A DNA stretch of 64,000 bases, taken from assembly GCA_016191875.1 (NCBI GenBank), contig JACPVG010000001.1, positions 28,482 to 92,481 on the forward strand. Reading direction: 5' to 3'. The notes beneath the pieces are model-generated. The model searched no databases and was not told the DNA's origin. It saw nothing but the letters and a program-made list of their open reading frames with translations. Below, in pieces: positions 26,888 through 35,417 of this stretch. The DNA comes from Chloroflexota bacterium (GTDB lineage Bacteria; Chloroflexota; Anaerolineae; Anaerolineales; UBA11579). Position 1 is the first letter of the stretch, and each line of letters starts with the position of its first letter. The position numbers were made by a program, and so were the translations under genes.

Positions 26888-27715
26888 ATGGCCCTGAAAA
26901 CCCTCTTCCGCCGCAACATCGCCCTGCCCTCAGACCACGGCGCATGGGTGTTCCTCTTCAGCCCGCTGCTCATCGGCTGTTTCCTGGCGGGCCGCTTCCT
27001 GCCCGCCTCATGGGTTCTGCTGGCCGGCGCGCTGACGGCTTTTCTCCTGCGCCAGCCGGTTTCCATCCTTGTAAAGATATACTCCGGCCGCCGGGCGCGG
27101 CAGGACCTGCCCGCGGCCTGGCTGTGGAGCGCCGTCTATGGGCTGGCAGCCCTTGCCGCGCTGGCCTGGCTGGCAGCGCTCGGGCACGGCTATCTGACCG
27201 CCCTGGCTCTGCCGGGGACGATTGTCTTTGCGTGGCATTTGTGGCTGGTGAGCCGCCGGCAGGAACGCCGCCAGGTGGGTGTGGACCTTTTCGCCAGCGG
27301 CGCGCTGGCGCTGGCCGCGCCGGCGGCCTATTGGGTGGGCTTGGGCGAACCTGCGCCCCTCGGCTGGTGGCTGTGGCTGCTGGCCTGGCTGCAATCGGCC
27401 GCATCCATCGTGCATGCCTTCATGCGGCTGGAGCAGCGCGCCGCGCAGGAAACGCCGGAGAACACGGGAGCCAAGCGCGCCGGCCGCCGGGCGGTGGGTT
27501 ACACCGGTTTCAATCTGCTGCTGGCCGCCGGACTGAGCCTGCGGGCGGGTTTCCCGGATGCTTTGTGGCTGCCCTATTTGCTGCAATTCGTCGAGACAGT
27601 TTATGGTGTTCTTCGGCCCGCAACCGGGTTGCGGCCGACCCAGATCGGGCTGCGGCAGTTGCTGGTCAGCAGTTTGTTTACGCTGGTTTTCATTCTGGTA
27701 TGGCGCGTCGGGTAG
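26888..27715 (+). CDS. YwiC-like integral membrane protein
   Basis: 275 residues, multi-spanning. The N-terminus NIALPSDHGAWVFLFSPLL is the hallmark of the YwiC family, found in B. subtilis near nitrate respiration genes; its molecular function is unknown. About seven or eight helices are predicted. A TAAGAT box at 26876-26881 lies only 6 nt before the ATG and there is no Shine-Dalgarno site, so the message may be leaderless. It ends 10 nt before the converging gene at 27726. Confidence 0.8.
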   Translation: MALKTLFRRNIALPSDHGAWVFLFSPLLIGCFLAGRFLPASWVLLAGALTAFLLRQPVSILVKIYSGRRARQDLPAAWLWSAVYGLAALAALAWLAALGHGYLTALALPGTIVFAWHLWLVSRRQERRQVGVDLFASGALALAAPAAYWVGLGEPAPLGWWLWLLAWLQSAASIVHAFMRLEQRAAQETPENTGAKRAGRRAVGYTGFNLLLAAGLSLRAGFPDALWLPYLLQFVETVYGVLRPATGLRPTQIGLRQLLVSSLFTLVFILVWRVG

Positions 27716-27725
27716 AAATGGTCCG

Positions 27726-28553
27726 TCAGCGGTTGGCGCGGCGGGCGGCGGCGAACCCGTATGCCCCCATGAAGGTCATGAAGACAAGACCGGCCACATA
27801 GGCCCATCCGCCTGGACCCCAGGTCATCTCCGCGGGATAGCGGGCCAGCGCGGCGAATTGCAGGAACCCCAGCACGAACATCGTGGCGGTCAGGAACTGG
27901 GCGTTGTTCCAGTCCCCGTCCTGTGCCGCCAGCGACTGTACGGTTCCCAATCCCAGCAGCCAGACGGCGATGGCGCGCGCCGTAAGTGGCGTGAGCCCCC
28001 ACGGCCAGGCCGCGCCTGCGCCGTCCGGGAACGCGAACAATCCTGCGCCAAAAGCCAGGACGACGACACCGAAAACAATGGACGCCGCCCGGGCCCAACC
28101 GGCCATCGGCGCGACCGGTGACTCCGGCTGACCCTTCTGAGCGCGATTCTGGGAAATGGCGACTACGAGGCCAGCCACCGGAACAACGAGGTAAACCGCC
28201 AGCCACACCCACCCGGTTACGGAATCCATGTGGAACTTGTCTACATGCACTAGCGTAGCCAGCAGGGTGAAGCCGCCGAACACGACCACGCCCGCAGCGC
28301 CGTGCCGGGCGTTCTGCCAGCGCAGGCCGCGTTGCGTCCATAGGGCAAGGAATGCCGGGATGGTTCCCCAGTAGGCCGCGCCCAAGAAGGCCGCCGTGAG
28401 CGGCGAGGCGATGGTCCAGGCGAAGTATCTGTCGGTCTGGTCGGTGAGGATGAACAACTGCACTCCGGCCAGAAGCACCAGCACCAGCGAGGTCGCCAGC
28501 ACCGCCTGCACGGCGGGGGCGAGACCAGGTCTTGAGGGTGGTTGGTAAGCCAT
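27726..28553 (-). CDS. Multi-spanning membrane protein of unknown function (8 predicted helices)
   Basis: 275 codons counting the stop. About eight hydrophobic helices spread over the whole length (for example LATSLVLVLLAGVQLFIL, VWLAVYLVVPVAGLVVAI, AQFLTATMFVLGFLQFAAL), with no recognisable catalytic motif. The ATG at 28553 is preceded by AAGGAGG; the open frame runs on into the tRNA gene, which cannot be coding. It lies 20 nt downstream of tRNA-Leu on the same strand and may be co-transcribed with it. Confidence 0.7.
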   Translation of the reverse strand: MAYQPPSRPGLAPAVQAVLATSLVLVLLAGVQLFILTDQTDRYFAWTIASPLTAAFLGAAYWGTIPAFLALWTQRGLRWQNARHGAAGVVVFGGFTLLATLVHVDKFHMDSVTGWVWLAVYLVVPVAGLVVAISQNRAQKGQPESPVAPMAGWARAASIVFGVVVLAFGAGLFAFPDGAGAAWPWGLTPLTARAIAVWLLGLGTVQSLAAQDGDWNNAQFLTATMFVLGFLQFAALARYPAEMTWGPGGWAYVAGLVFMTFMGAYGFAAARRANR

Positions 28554-28573
28554 GAGGACCTCCTTCGTGCCTG

Positions 28574-28657
28574 TGGCGCGGGTGGGAATCGAACCCACAA
28601 GGGCCGAAGCCCGGAGGATTTTAAGTCCCCTGCGTCTGCCAGTTCCGCCACCGCGCC
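28574..28657 (-). tRNA. tRNA-Leu (anticodon UAA)
   Basis: 84 nt on the minus strand. Acceptor arms GGCGCGG and CCGCGCC pair fully, the D-arm region is TGGCGGAACTGGCAGACGC, the anticodon loop is CTTAAAA (anticodon TAA), a class II variable arm CGGGCTTCGGCCC is present, and the T-arm is GTGGG-TTCGATT-CCCAC. The discriminator is A and the 3' CCA is not encoded. A TAGAAT -10 box stands about 11 nt upstream. Confidence 0.95.
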
Positions 28658-28683
28658 GTGGTTGGCGGTATTCTACTGCATTA

Positions 28684-28699
28684 GCACCCGGCCGGGTGC
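28684..28699 (-). terminator. Palindrome downstream of the FecR-like gene
   Basis: GCACCCGGCCGGGTGC is a perfect 16-bp inverted repeat 11 nt past the FecR-like stop codon and upstream of the tRNA gene on the same strand. It could separate the two transcripts. Confidence 0.5.
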
Positions 28700-28709
28700 A
28701 GCCTCACCC

Positions 28710-30122
28710 TCAATCATTCGATTCGAGATCAAACGCGTCCGTGGACACATCCGAGAACATCAGGGCATCTTCCCAGTTCTCGTATTCATCTTCATCAACG
28801 CCGCTAACAGTCATGTTGGTCTCAATATTGGCGTAGCGGTCATGGCTGTCCTTCACTTCCGTCCGCTTCCTCAAAGTCAGGTCGGCGGTTTCATCACCGA
28901 TTTGGATTTGGGCCTCCCCGGCCAGGACCGTCACCTGCAAGTCATCGTTCGCCGAATCATAGGAGACGTGTACACCTACCTGGCGGTCTTCGTCCGGCTT
29001 GATGTGGATCTCCGCGCCGCCCGGTATTTCGATCACCCACTCATGCTCCGGGTCGGCCTGGTTGGTGTGAATGAGATAGAACTCACCGGATTCCAACGCG
29101 ATGTGGACATCGTCATCTTCCTCGCGCCCGGCGCTTCCTCCGAAGTGCACGGTGGAATGCTCGCGAATGTCCAGCACCGCTCCGTCTTGCAGGTGCAGGG
29201 CTGCCCGGGAATCTTCATCCGTGTGGAGCGAATGCCCGCTCGCCAGCACCTCGCCGTCTGTGGCGGGATGAAGTTGCAATCCGTCTTCGGCCTGCGGCGC
29301 GCCTTCAAGCCTGTGAACTGTGGCGAACGCGACTTCCGCGCTCCCATCGGAGTGCGCATCCAACACGAGGTTCTCGAATAGCCCTGGCTCGATTCCCGCC
29401 GCGGCCAGCGCGGTGACCACAGATCCATTGTCCCGGCTCCATTTGAATGTGGCCCTTCGAGCCGCGCTCTCCTCATCGGCGACGATCGTGACGGACTCTC
29501 CGGGAGGAATGAGGCTCTCATGTCCGTCCACTTCGATGACGCACACCCCCGCAAGGCAGGCCGCCGAAGGCTCTCCTCCGCCGTTCGCGGATACCTCCGC
29601 CAGGCGAGCGCCTTCTCCCCCCACCGGAAGATGAACCAAGAATCCGCCTCCGGAATCTTGCACCTCGATGATCACTTCCCCCGGCGAACCCTGGGAAACT
29701 ATCGCCTGCCCGCTGATGAGCGAGAATTGGAAAGCGTCTTCCCCACCCTCAGAGGGCGGCAGGGCCACAACGGCCAGCGTGGATTGCGGCCCCAGAATCA
29801 GCACATCATCCGATGACAGCCTCAAGAAGGCATGCGTTTCGCTTCCGGTGCGCACTTCGGCGCCAGCGGCGAGCATCTGCCCCTCTTCAGCGGGTGCAAA
29901 TTCCGCGCCTCCCTGGAGCCGGAACTCCACGCTGGGCCCGGCCACTTGCAGGGCAATGCCTGCCTGGCCTGCTTCCCCGACGAGGGGAGGGATGTCGGCG
30001 GTTTCCGTCTGAGGAACGGCATCTGGCGATGCAACGCTACCCGCCGGTCCGGCACAGGCCGCCAGAGCCAGGTCGATCATGATGATCGCCAGGGCGATGG
30101 GGAGCAAATGGTGGGCTCGCAT
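28710..30122 (-). CDS. Lipoprotein with FecR-like domains
   Basis: 470 residues. A signal peptide with lipobox LALAAC is followed by two FecR-type regions. The first is about residues 75-240 (AEVRTGSETHAFLRLSSDDVLILGPQSTLAV has the typical pattern) and the second is about 275-410 (DEDSRAALHLQDGAVLDIREHSTVHFG). FecR domains outside sigma-factor systems often occur in surface proteins. The protein is acidic, especially at the C-terminus (VDEDEYENWEDAL). GGAGGAGGA lies before the ATG. No FecI-type sigma gene is near. Confidence 0.78.
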   Translation of the reverse strand: MRAHHLLPIALAIIMIDLALAACAGPAGSVASPDAVPQTETADIPPLVGEAGQAGIALQVAGPSVEFRLQGGAEFAPAEEGQMLAAGAEVRTGSETHAFLRLSSDDVLILGPQSTLAVVALPPSEGGEDAFQFSLISGQAIVSQGSPGEVIIEVQDSGGGFLVHLPVGGEGARLAEVSANGGGEPSAACLAGVCVIEVDGHESLIPPGESVTIVADEESAARRATFKWSRDNGSVVTALAAAGIEPGLFENLVLDAHSDGSAEVAFATVHRLEGAPQAEDGLQLHPATDGEVLASGHSLHTDEDSRAALHLQDGAVLDIREHSTVHFGGSAGREEDDDVHIALESGEFYLIHTNQADPEHEWVIEIPGGAEIHIKPDEDRQVGVHVSYDSANDDLQVTVLAGEAQIQIGDETADLTLRKRTEVKDSHDRYANIETNMTVSGVDEDEYENWEDALMFSDVSTDAFDLESND

Positions 30123-30160
30123 GGTCTCCTCCTCCGTATATCTGGTCGTTCGGCTTCATT

Positions 30161-30850
30161 CTACCGCCGTAGGCTCTCACGGGGACCTGCCGCCAGCCCC
30201 AGCCGCCGGGCCAGCGACGCGTAACGAGAAATCAGGCGCACCCCCGGCCCGGAATGGCGCGGCGTGAACGATGCCTGCTTCAGCGATTGGCGCAGACCCT
30301 CAGCATCCCCGAAGGCCGGCAGGCGCATGGCCGCCCGGCCGACTTCCCTCCGGCTGTGCGCATCCGAGCCGGCCGTGCCCGCCACGCCGTGTTCGGCCGC
30401 AAAGGCCGCCGCCTCGGCGTTGAACCGGCGCGGAAGACAGCGGGCGTTGAACACTTCAATGGCGTCCACCAGGGGGAGAATTTTCAGCAGGTCGGTTTCC
30501 GCCCACCCGCCTTTGCGGAAACGGTCGAAAGGGTGCGAGACGCTGATGAAGGCCGCCTGGGCGCGCAGGCGGCGGATGGCCTCCTCCGGCTCCAGCCCGG
30601 CGGGTATCTCATCCCTTACGAAGAAGGCCAGCAGTTCGCCGCGCGTGGTCATGATCTCCTCGCCCACGATGACTCGCCCCGGCTCGAGGGCCTGAGCCGC
30701 CAGCGCCCCGGCCAGCGTGTTGTGGTCGGTGATCGCCACCCGATCGATGCCCCCCGCCCGGCAGGCCGCCAGCAGGGCCTCCGGCCGCGTCAGGCAGTCT
30801 TGGGACGCGCGCGTGTGGCAGTGGAATTCAACCGTGAGCGTTTCGGGCAT
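30161..30850 (-). CDS. PHP-domain metal-dependent phosphoesterase
   Basis: 229 residues. PHP motifs are in order: VEFHCHTRASQD (metal His-x-His), AITDHNTLAG, GEEIMTTRGELLAFF, SVSHPFDRF and GTAGSDAHSRREVG. This matches the YciV/TrpH-like family, which includes 3',5'-nucleotide phosphatases and 5'-3' exonucleases. It should be a cytosolic, trinuclear metal hydrolase; the substrate is not predictable. It is 27 nt downstream of the small membrane-protein gene at 30878. Confidence 0.87.
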   Translation of the reverse strand: MPETLTVEFHCHTRASQDCLTRPEALLAACRAGGIDRVAITDHNTLAGALAAQALEPGRVIVGEEIMTTRGELLAFFVRDEIPAGLEPEEAIRRLRAQAAFISVSHPFDRFRKGGWAETDLLKILPLVDAIEVFNARCLPRRFNAEAAAFAAEHGVAGTAGSDAHSRREVGRAAMRLPAFGDAEGLRQSLKQASFTPRHSGPGVRLISRYASLARRLGLAAGPRESLRR

Positions 30851-30877
30851 GGAACCCTGCGGGTGCGGGCAATCCGG

Positions 30878-31156
30878 CTACGGCACCGGCAACCCGCCCT
30901 GCTGGACGAAGACGATGGCCTTGTTGAAAGCCAGCAGCCCCAGAAACGCCATGGAGAAAAAGAAGATGCGGAACGGGCGGTTGGGATACAGGCGCGGGTT
31001 GCGGGCGTGCACAGCCTCCGACCAAGCCACCACGGCCAGGAAGCCCCACAGGTAGTACTGAAAATCCTGGGTGATTTCGGCGACGATCAGCAGCCATTCC
31101 GTCAGCACAATGCCGGTGACCAACAGAAGCGGGGGCATGCTGGGGCGGGCGTCCAT
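30878..31156 (-). CDS. Small membrane protein, unknown
   Basis: 92 residues with two or three hydrophobic segments (PPLLLVTGIVLTEWLLIVAEI, YYLWGFLAVVAWSEAV, IFFFSMAFLGLLAFNKAIVFV). No known domain recognised. The -10-like box TACAAT (plus ATTGTA 31163-31168) is only 6 nt before the ATG, suggesting a leaderless transcript. It precedes the PHP gene on the same strand and is divergent from the band-7-like gene pair. Confidence 0.65.
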   Translation of the reverse strand: MDARPSMPPLLLVTGIVLTEWLLIVAEITQDFQYYLWGFLAVVAWSEAVHARNPRLYPNRPFRIFFFSMAFLGLLAFNKAIVFVQQGGLPVP

Positions 31157-31230
31157 GCCCGTATTGTAGCGTTACTTCCAAATCCGCGCAGGCGCAGGGC
31201 GGCGTTTGTTTGCTGGAATGCGGACTTCGT

Positions 31231-31236
31231 TATAAA
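31231..31236 (+). promoter_or_regulatory. -10 box close to the start of the band-7-like gene
   Basis: TATAAA lies 8 nt before the ATG at 31245 with TTGCTG/TTTGCT about 15-16 nt upstream as a weak -35. Transcription would begin at or next to the ATG, giving a leaderless mRNA. Confidence 0.5.
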
Positions 31237-31244
31237 ATCGAGGC

Positions 31245-32759
31245 ATGAGGCGATTCAATTGGCGCGACCCCAGCCTGCGCATCGGGTGGATCATCTTCCT
31301 ATGCGTCGCGCTCTATATCTACTACACCGCCCGCCTGGGCGCGTTCAAGGCCGAAGACATCATCTTCACGCTGTATGGCCTGCTGTTGTTCCAGCCGCAT
31401 CTCGTCAATGCCAACGTCGTCGCCCTGGGAGTGGATCTTTTCTTTCTGGCCGCGGGCAGCGTGGTATGGATCGCCTTCTTCGGCCAGTTCGTGCTGCCGG
31501 TGCGCACGGTACAGGAGCGCGCCAAGATCATCGACCGGCTGCTCTATACCCTCGGCAGAGGCCAGGGGCCGGCCATCCTGATCCAGAACGGCCAGATCAT
31601 CGACAATTCCACCGAAGAACAGAAGCGCGGCGCGGGCGTCATCCTCCTCGATTCGGCCAGCGCCGCCGTACTGCACAACCAGTCGTCGTTCACCCAGGCG
31701 GTTGGCCCGGGGCTGGTGTTCACCGAGCGCGGTGAATTCATCTTCAGCCCGGTGGACCTGCGCATCCAGATGCGCCGCATCGGCCCGCTCGAAGACGACC
31801 CGGACCCCGAAGGCCCCGAAGCCAAAGACGCCAGCGAAGAAGACCGCGAGGCCTGGCGCGAGCGCCGGAAGCAGACCAGCGGGATGACCCGCGACGGAGT
31901 CGAAGTCATCCCGCAGATACTGGCCATCTTCCGCCTGCGCGCCAACCCCGGCGAGGGCAATACCCGCTTCGGCTACCGCCAGGACTCGGTCTGGCGGGCG
32001 GTGGCTCATCAGGGCATTGATCCCCAGGCGCCCCAGGATGCCGAATCCCGGCTGGTGGCCTGGGACTGGCTGCCCGTGCAGATGGCCGCCGACCTGTGGC
32101 GCGAATACCTGCGCAAATACACCTTCACCGAACTGTTCGAGTTCCCGCCCTTCCCGGTGCAGATCGCCGATGGCCAGACAGAGCCCTACAAGCGCAGCAC
32201 CATCCTGGAAACCATTGTCCAGCAGATCAACGCCCGCCTCAAGCAGGACCTCATCGAGGTGTTCGACGAAGTGGGCAGGCCCACCGGCCGCAAGCAAAGC
32301 AGCCGCGAACGTTTCCTGCTCCTGCAGCGCGGCCTGGATGTGATCGCCGTAAGCGTCGGCAACCTGCAATTCTCGAAAGACCCGGTGGAGAAGAGCCTGA
32401 TCGAACGCTGGCCCAATACCTGGATGCTGCGCGCCCGGGACGAAGAGCGCATCATCGAACAGCAGCGCGCCATCCAGAAATCGCGCGGCCAGCAGCAGGC
32501 TGAAGAACAGTTCGCCGCGCTGGTCAGCCGCCCGCTCTACCGCCGCATCCTGCCACGCCCGGAAAGCGAGATCCCCGAACCTTCGCTGCACGAAGCCCTG
32601 GAACTCCTGGTGCAGGGCACGTTGGACAGCATCCGCACCAGCCCGGAACTGCTGCCGCAGTTGAACGATGTGGAAGCCGAACTGAACGAAATCAAAGACT
32701 GGCTGCGCCTGGCTCGGAACGGCAGTGGTGCGCAGAACGAGGTGGCCGAAGATGGCTGA
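31245..32759 (+). CDS. Membrane-anchored SPFH/band-7-like protein (first of a pair)
   Basis: 504 residues. Two N-terminal helices (IGWIIFLCVALYIYYTA and VALGVDLFFLAAGSVVWIAF) are followed by a beta-rich region with band-7-like phrases (GVILLDSASAAVL, VGPGLVFTERGEFIFSPVDL, TRDGVEVIPQILAIFRLRAN). A charged helical part comes next (LRARDEERIIEQQRAIQKS), then a C-terminal acidic helix (LNDVEAELNEIKDWLRLA). Band-7 proteins form oligomeric membrane scaffolds. Assignment is by pattern, not certain. It overlaps the second gene by 8 nt. Confidence 0.6.
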   Translation: MRRFNWRDPSLRIGWIIFLCVALYIYYTARLGAFKAEDIIFTLYGLLLFQPHLVNANVVALGVDLFFLAAGSVVWIAFFGQFVLPVRTVQERAKIIDRLLYTLGRGQGPAILIQNGQIIDNSTEEQKRGAGVILLDSASAAVLHNQSSFTQAVGPGLVFTERGEFIFSPVDLRIQMRRIGPLEDDPDPEGPEAKDASEEDREAWRERRKQTSGMTRDGVEVIPQILAIFRLRANPGEGNTRFGYRQDSVWRAVAHQGIDPQAPQDAESRLVAWDWLPVQMAADLWREYLRKYTFTELFEFPPFPVQIADGQTEPYKRSTILETIVQQINARLKQDLIEVFDEVGRPTGRKQSSRERFLLLQRGLDVIAVSVGNLQFSKDPVEKSLIERWPNTWMLRARDEERIIEQQRAIQKSRGQQQAEEQFAALVSRPLYRRILPRPESEIPEPSLHEALELLVQGTLDSIRTSPELLPQLNDVEAELNEIKDWLRLARNGSGAQNEVAEDG

Positions 32760-34458
32760 AAAACCTCGCGCGCCGGGCATGTTCCAGGTCTTTGTCAATG
32801 ACCTGCCGCGCATCGCCGCCTGGCTGCGCCAGCGGCTGAACGATGCCTTCAACGGACTGTTCAGCACCAGCGCCGTCAGCGGGGCGCGCCGGCAATTGCT
32901 GTTCACCCTCGTCCTGGGTACCATCTGGGCGCGGGCGGCCTTCAACGCGCACCCAATTCAATTCAGCCACAGCATCGTCAACGACCTGCTCGTTTACCCC
33001 TTCGTGGCGTTGTTCTCTGCCAGCATCATGCGCCATGTGCTGGTGATGGTGCTGGTCTTCCTGTTTGGGCTGCGGGTGGCGGCCGCGTTCCTGGACGATG
33101 TCTTCGAACTCAACGACGTCCTCCTGGCAGAACGCTACATCCTTCAGGCGGTGTTCGCCAGCCAATACGACCTGATCACCATCAAAGACGGCGGCGTGGC
33201 CCCCGAGAATCGCAATTCGCCGGTCTCCCGCATCGGCGGGCCGGGGCGCGTAAAGGTGCACCTGGAAAACGTGGCCCTCTTTGAGAAGGCTACCGGTCAA
33301 CCCAACCCGATCGGCCCGCAGGACACCCTAAAAGCCCGCCGCCTGGATCGCTTCGAACGCCTGCGGGCGGTGGTAGACCTACGCGAACAGACGGTCTCGT
33401 TGAACGTGCGCACCCGCACCAAGGATGGCATCTACGTGACCGCCCAGGGCGCCCAGATCCTCTACAGCGTGGCGCGCAGCCGCCGGAAAGAACCCAGCCT
33501 CAAAAGCCCGATGACCTACGACCGGGAGGCCATTCAGAAGATCGTCTATGGGGAAACCGTCTTCAAGCACTTTCGCTCCAAACTGGACAAATCCCCGCCG
33601 CAATCCAAGCCGCCGGGCGGGACCATTGACCTCAAGATGGGGAGTTTCATCGAATCCCAGTTGAAAGCCTTCATCAGCGGCCGCTTCCTGAGTGAGTTCC
33701 TCACCCAGACCCAGGAACCGGAACGCGAGAAGAAGGAGCAGGATGAAGAAACCCTGCGCATGGCCGCCGAGGAACTGGCCGCCACCCAGCCCGCCCCCGA
33801 TTCCGACGTCAACGACTCGACCCCCGGCGAGGCCGTTGCGGCCGCCCCAACCCGCGCGCCCACCACAGGCCGCCTCACCCAGGCCCTGGCGGCCACCCAG
33901 CCCAGCCTGAGCGCCACGGATGGGCACAAGGGGGACGACGCGCCTGCCGTGGCTACACGCGGCGGCCAGCCGCTGCAATTCATCAGCCGCGATGAGATCA
34001 CGCGCCAGTTTTATGAAGAGGTTAACCGGAAGGCCCTGGAACGCGGGCTACAGTTGCACTGGATCGACATCGGCACCTGGGTGCTTCCGGATGAGGCCCG
34101 CCTCATTGCCCGCCAGCACCTGGATGCCTGGGATCTATCCGTGAAGAACCAGACGCGCGGCAACGCCATGGCGCTCGACCGTGTGCTGCGCGAAAGCCGA
34201 AACCTTGAAATGCTGCGCCTCTTTCGCGAGACTCCGTTGAACGTCTATTACGAGTTCCACGCCCTGCGTGAAGAAGACCCCGGCGGGCTGGTGCGCCGCG
34301 TGCTGGCCGCTTACCGTGAACGCATCCGGCGCATCTGGGGCGTCTACCAGGACCGCGGCGAGGAGATTCCCGAAGAGATCGACCTGGTCACAGATTACCT
34401 GAATCGCCACCTGGTGCATTTCGTGCCTCGCAAGCGGAATGCAGGCCCAGATGACTGA
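32752..34458 (+). CDS. Membrane-anchored SPFH/band-7-like protein (second of a pair)
   Basis: 568 residues. Several N-terminal hydrophobic segments (RQLLFTLVLGTIWARAAF, LLVYPFVALFSASI, VLVMVLVFLFGLRVAAAFL) are followed by a band-7-like region (RLRAVVDLREQTVSLNVRTR, TKDGIYVTAQGAQILYSV). A Thr/Pro-rich low-complexity linker (about 350-400) and a C-terminal domain (IGTWVLPDEARLIARQHLDAW) complete it. The ATG at 32752 overlaps the first gene, so the products are probably made in equal amounts and form a hetero-oligomer, as with HflK/HflC or prohibitin pairs; this is inference. Confidence 0.6.
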   Translation: MAEKPRAPGMFQVFVNDLPRIAAWLRQRLNDAFNGLFSTSAVSGARRQLLFTLVLGTIWARAAFNAHPIQFSHSIVNDLLVYPFVALFSASIMRHVLVMVLVFLFGLRVAAAFLDDVFELNDVLLAERYILQAVFASQYDLITIKDGGVAPENRNSPVSRIGGPGRVKVHLENVALFEKATGQPNPIGPQDTLKARRLDRFERLRAVVDLREQTVSLNVRTRTKDGIYVTAQGAQILYSVARSRRKEPSLKSPMTYDREAIQKIVYGETVFKHFRSKLDKSPPQSKPPGGTIDLKMGSFIESQLKAFISGRFLSEFLTQTQEPEREKKEQDEETLRMAAEELAATQPAPDSDVNDSTPGEAVAAAPTRAPTTGRLTQALAATQPSLSATDGHKGDDAPAVATRGGQPLQFISRDEITRQFYEEVNRKALERGLQLHWIDIGTWVLPDEARLIARQHLDAWDLSVKNQTRGNAMALDRVLRESRNLEMLRLFRETPLNVYYEFHALREEDPGGLVRRVLAAYRERIRRIWGVYQDRGEEIPEEIDLVTDYLNRHLVHFVPRKRNAGPDD

Positions 34459-35407
34459 CCTCGATCCTGCCCTGGAGGGCGAACGCCCGGCTCTGGCGCT
34501 GGGCGCATGCAGCATCGACTTCGTCGGCCGCCTTGAACAGGCCCTGGCGGGCGGCACATCCAACCCGGCCGAGATCCGCACGTCCTTCGGCGGGACAGCC
34601 CGCAACTTCGCTGAGAATCTGGCCCGGCTCGGCCTGCCGGTCACGCTGCTTTCAGCCGTCGGGCGCGACCAGCTCGGCCGCCAGTTAGTGCGCCACGCCC
34701 AATCGGCTGGCGTGAATACCAGCCAGGTCATCGAAACGAAAGACTTCAACACCGGCTCGTACCTGGCGGTCGTCAACCAGCAGGGCGAACTCCAGTTCGC
34801 TCTGGACGACATGCGCGCCGCCGCAGTCCTGACCCCGGAGTACATCCATGAACGGGCCGGGTTGTTTACCGGCGCCGGCCTGCTCTTTGTGGATACCAAC
34901 CCCCCGGCGGAAACGCTGGCGGCGGCGCTGGCCCTGGCGCAGGAGCACGGCGTGCCAGTGGCCGCCGACCCGACTTCCTTCTCGCTGGCTCCCAAACTGA
35001 AACCGCATCTGCAACAGCTCGCCATCGTTACACCCAACAGCCGCGAGGCCGGCATCCTGCTGGGCGCGGAATTCTCCAATGCCGACAGCCAGGCCGGCGT
35101 CGAGGCCGCCAAGCAACTGGTGCAGCGCGGCGTGGGCATGGCCATCATCACTCTGGCGGAGTTCGGGGTGGCCTATGCGACCTCTGAAGCCAGCGGCCAT
35201 ATCCCGGCCATCCGCACCCGCATCATCGACCCCACCGGCGCCGGAGATGCCCTCACCGCCGCGGTCGCCTTTGCCCGCCTGAATGACATCTCGGTGGACG
35301 AGGCGGTGCGGCTGGGAATGGCGGCTGCCGCCCTCACCTTGCGGCATATGGGCGCGGTGGTGCCTGAGCTTACCCTCGAATCGCTCTACGACCAGTTGGG
35401 AAGTTGA
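34451..35407 (+). CDS. PfkB-family kinase, probable pseudouridine kinase
   Basis: 318 residues. Ribokinase-fold motifs are GGTARNFAENLARLG near the N-terminus and the C-terminal ATP/anion-hole motif DPTGAGDALTAAVAFA with the catalytic Asp. PfkB kinases phosphorylate many sugars and nucleosides. Adjacency (10 nt) to a pseudouridine-5'-phosphate glycosidase gene points to pseudouridine as substrate (PsuK role). The ATG at 34451 overlaps the upstream stop (ATGACTGA); 34439 is an alternative. Confidence 0.85.
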   Translation: MTDLDPALEGERPALALGACSIDFVGRLEQALAGGTSNPAEIRTSFGGTARNFAENLARLGLPVTLLSAVGRDQLGRQLVRHAQSAGVNTSQVIETKDFNTGSYLAVVNQQGELQFALDDMRAAAVLTPEYIHERAGLFTGAGLLFVDTNPPAETLAAALALAQEHGVPVAADPTSFSLAPKLKPHLQQLAIVTPNSREAGILLGAEFSNADSQAGVEAAKQLVQRGVGMAIITLAEFGVAYATSEASGHIPAIRTRIIDPTGAGDALTAAVAFARLNDISVDEAVRLGMAAAALTLRHMGAVVPELTLESLYDQLGS

Positions 35408-35417
35408 GCACACCATC

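Noticed and set aside
31299..32945. Minus-strand open frame of 548 codons opposite the band-7-like genes
   Set aside because: Composition (many Ala, Gly, Gln, His) and lack of domains mark it as a shadow. It also crosses the junction of two overlapping plus-strand genes.
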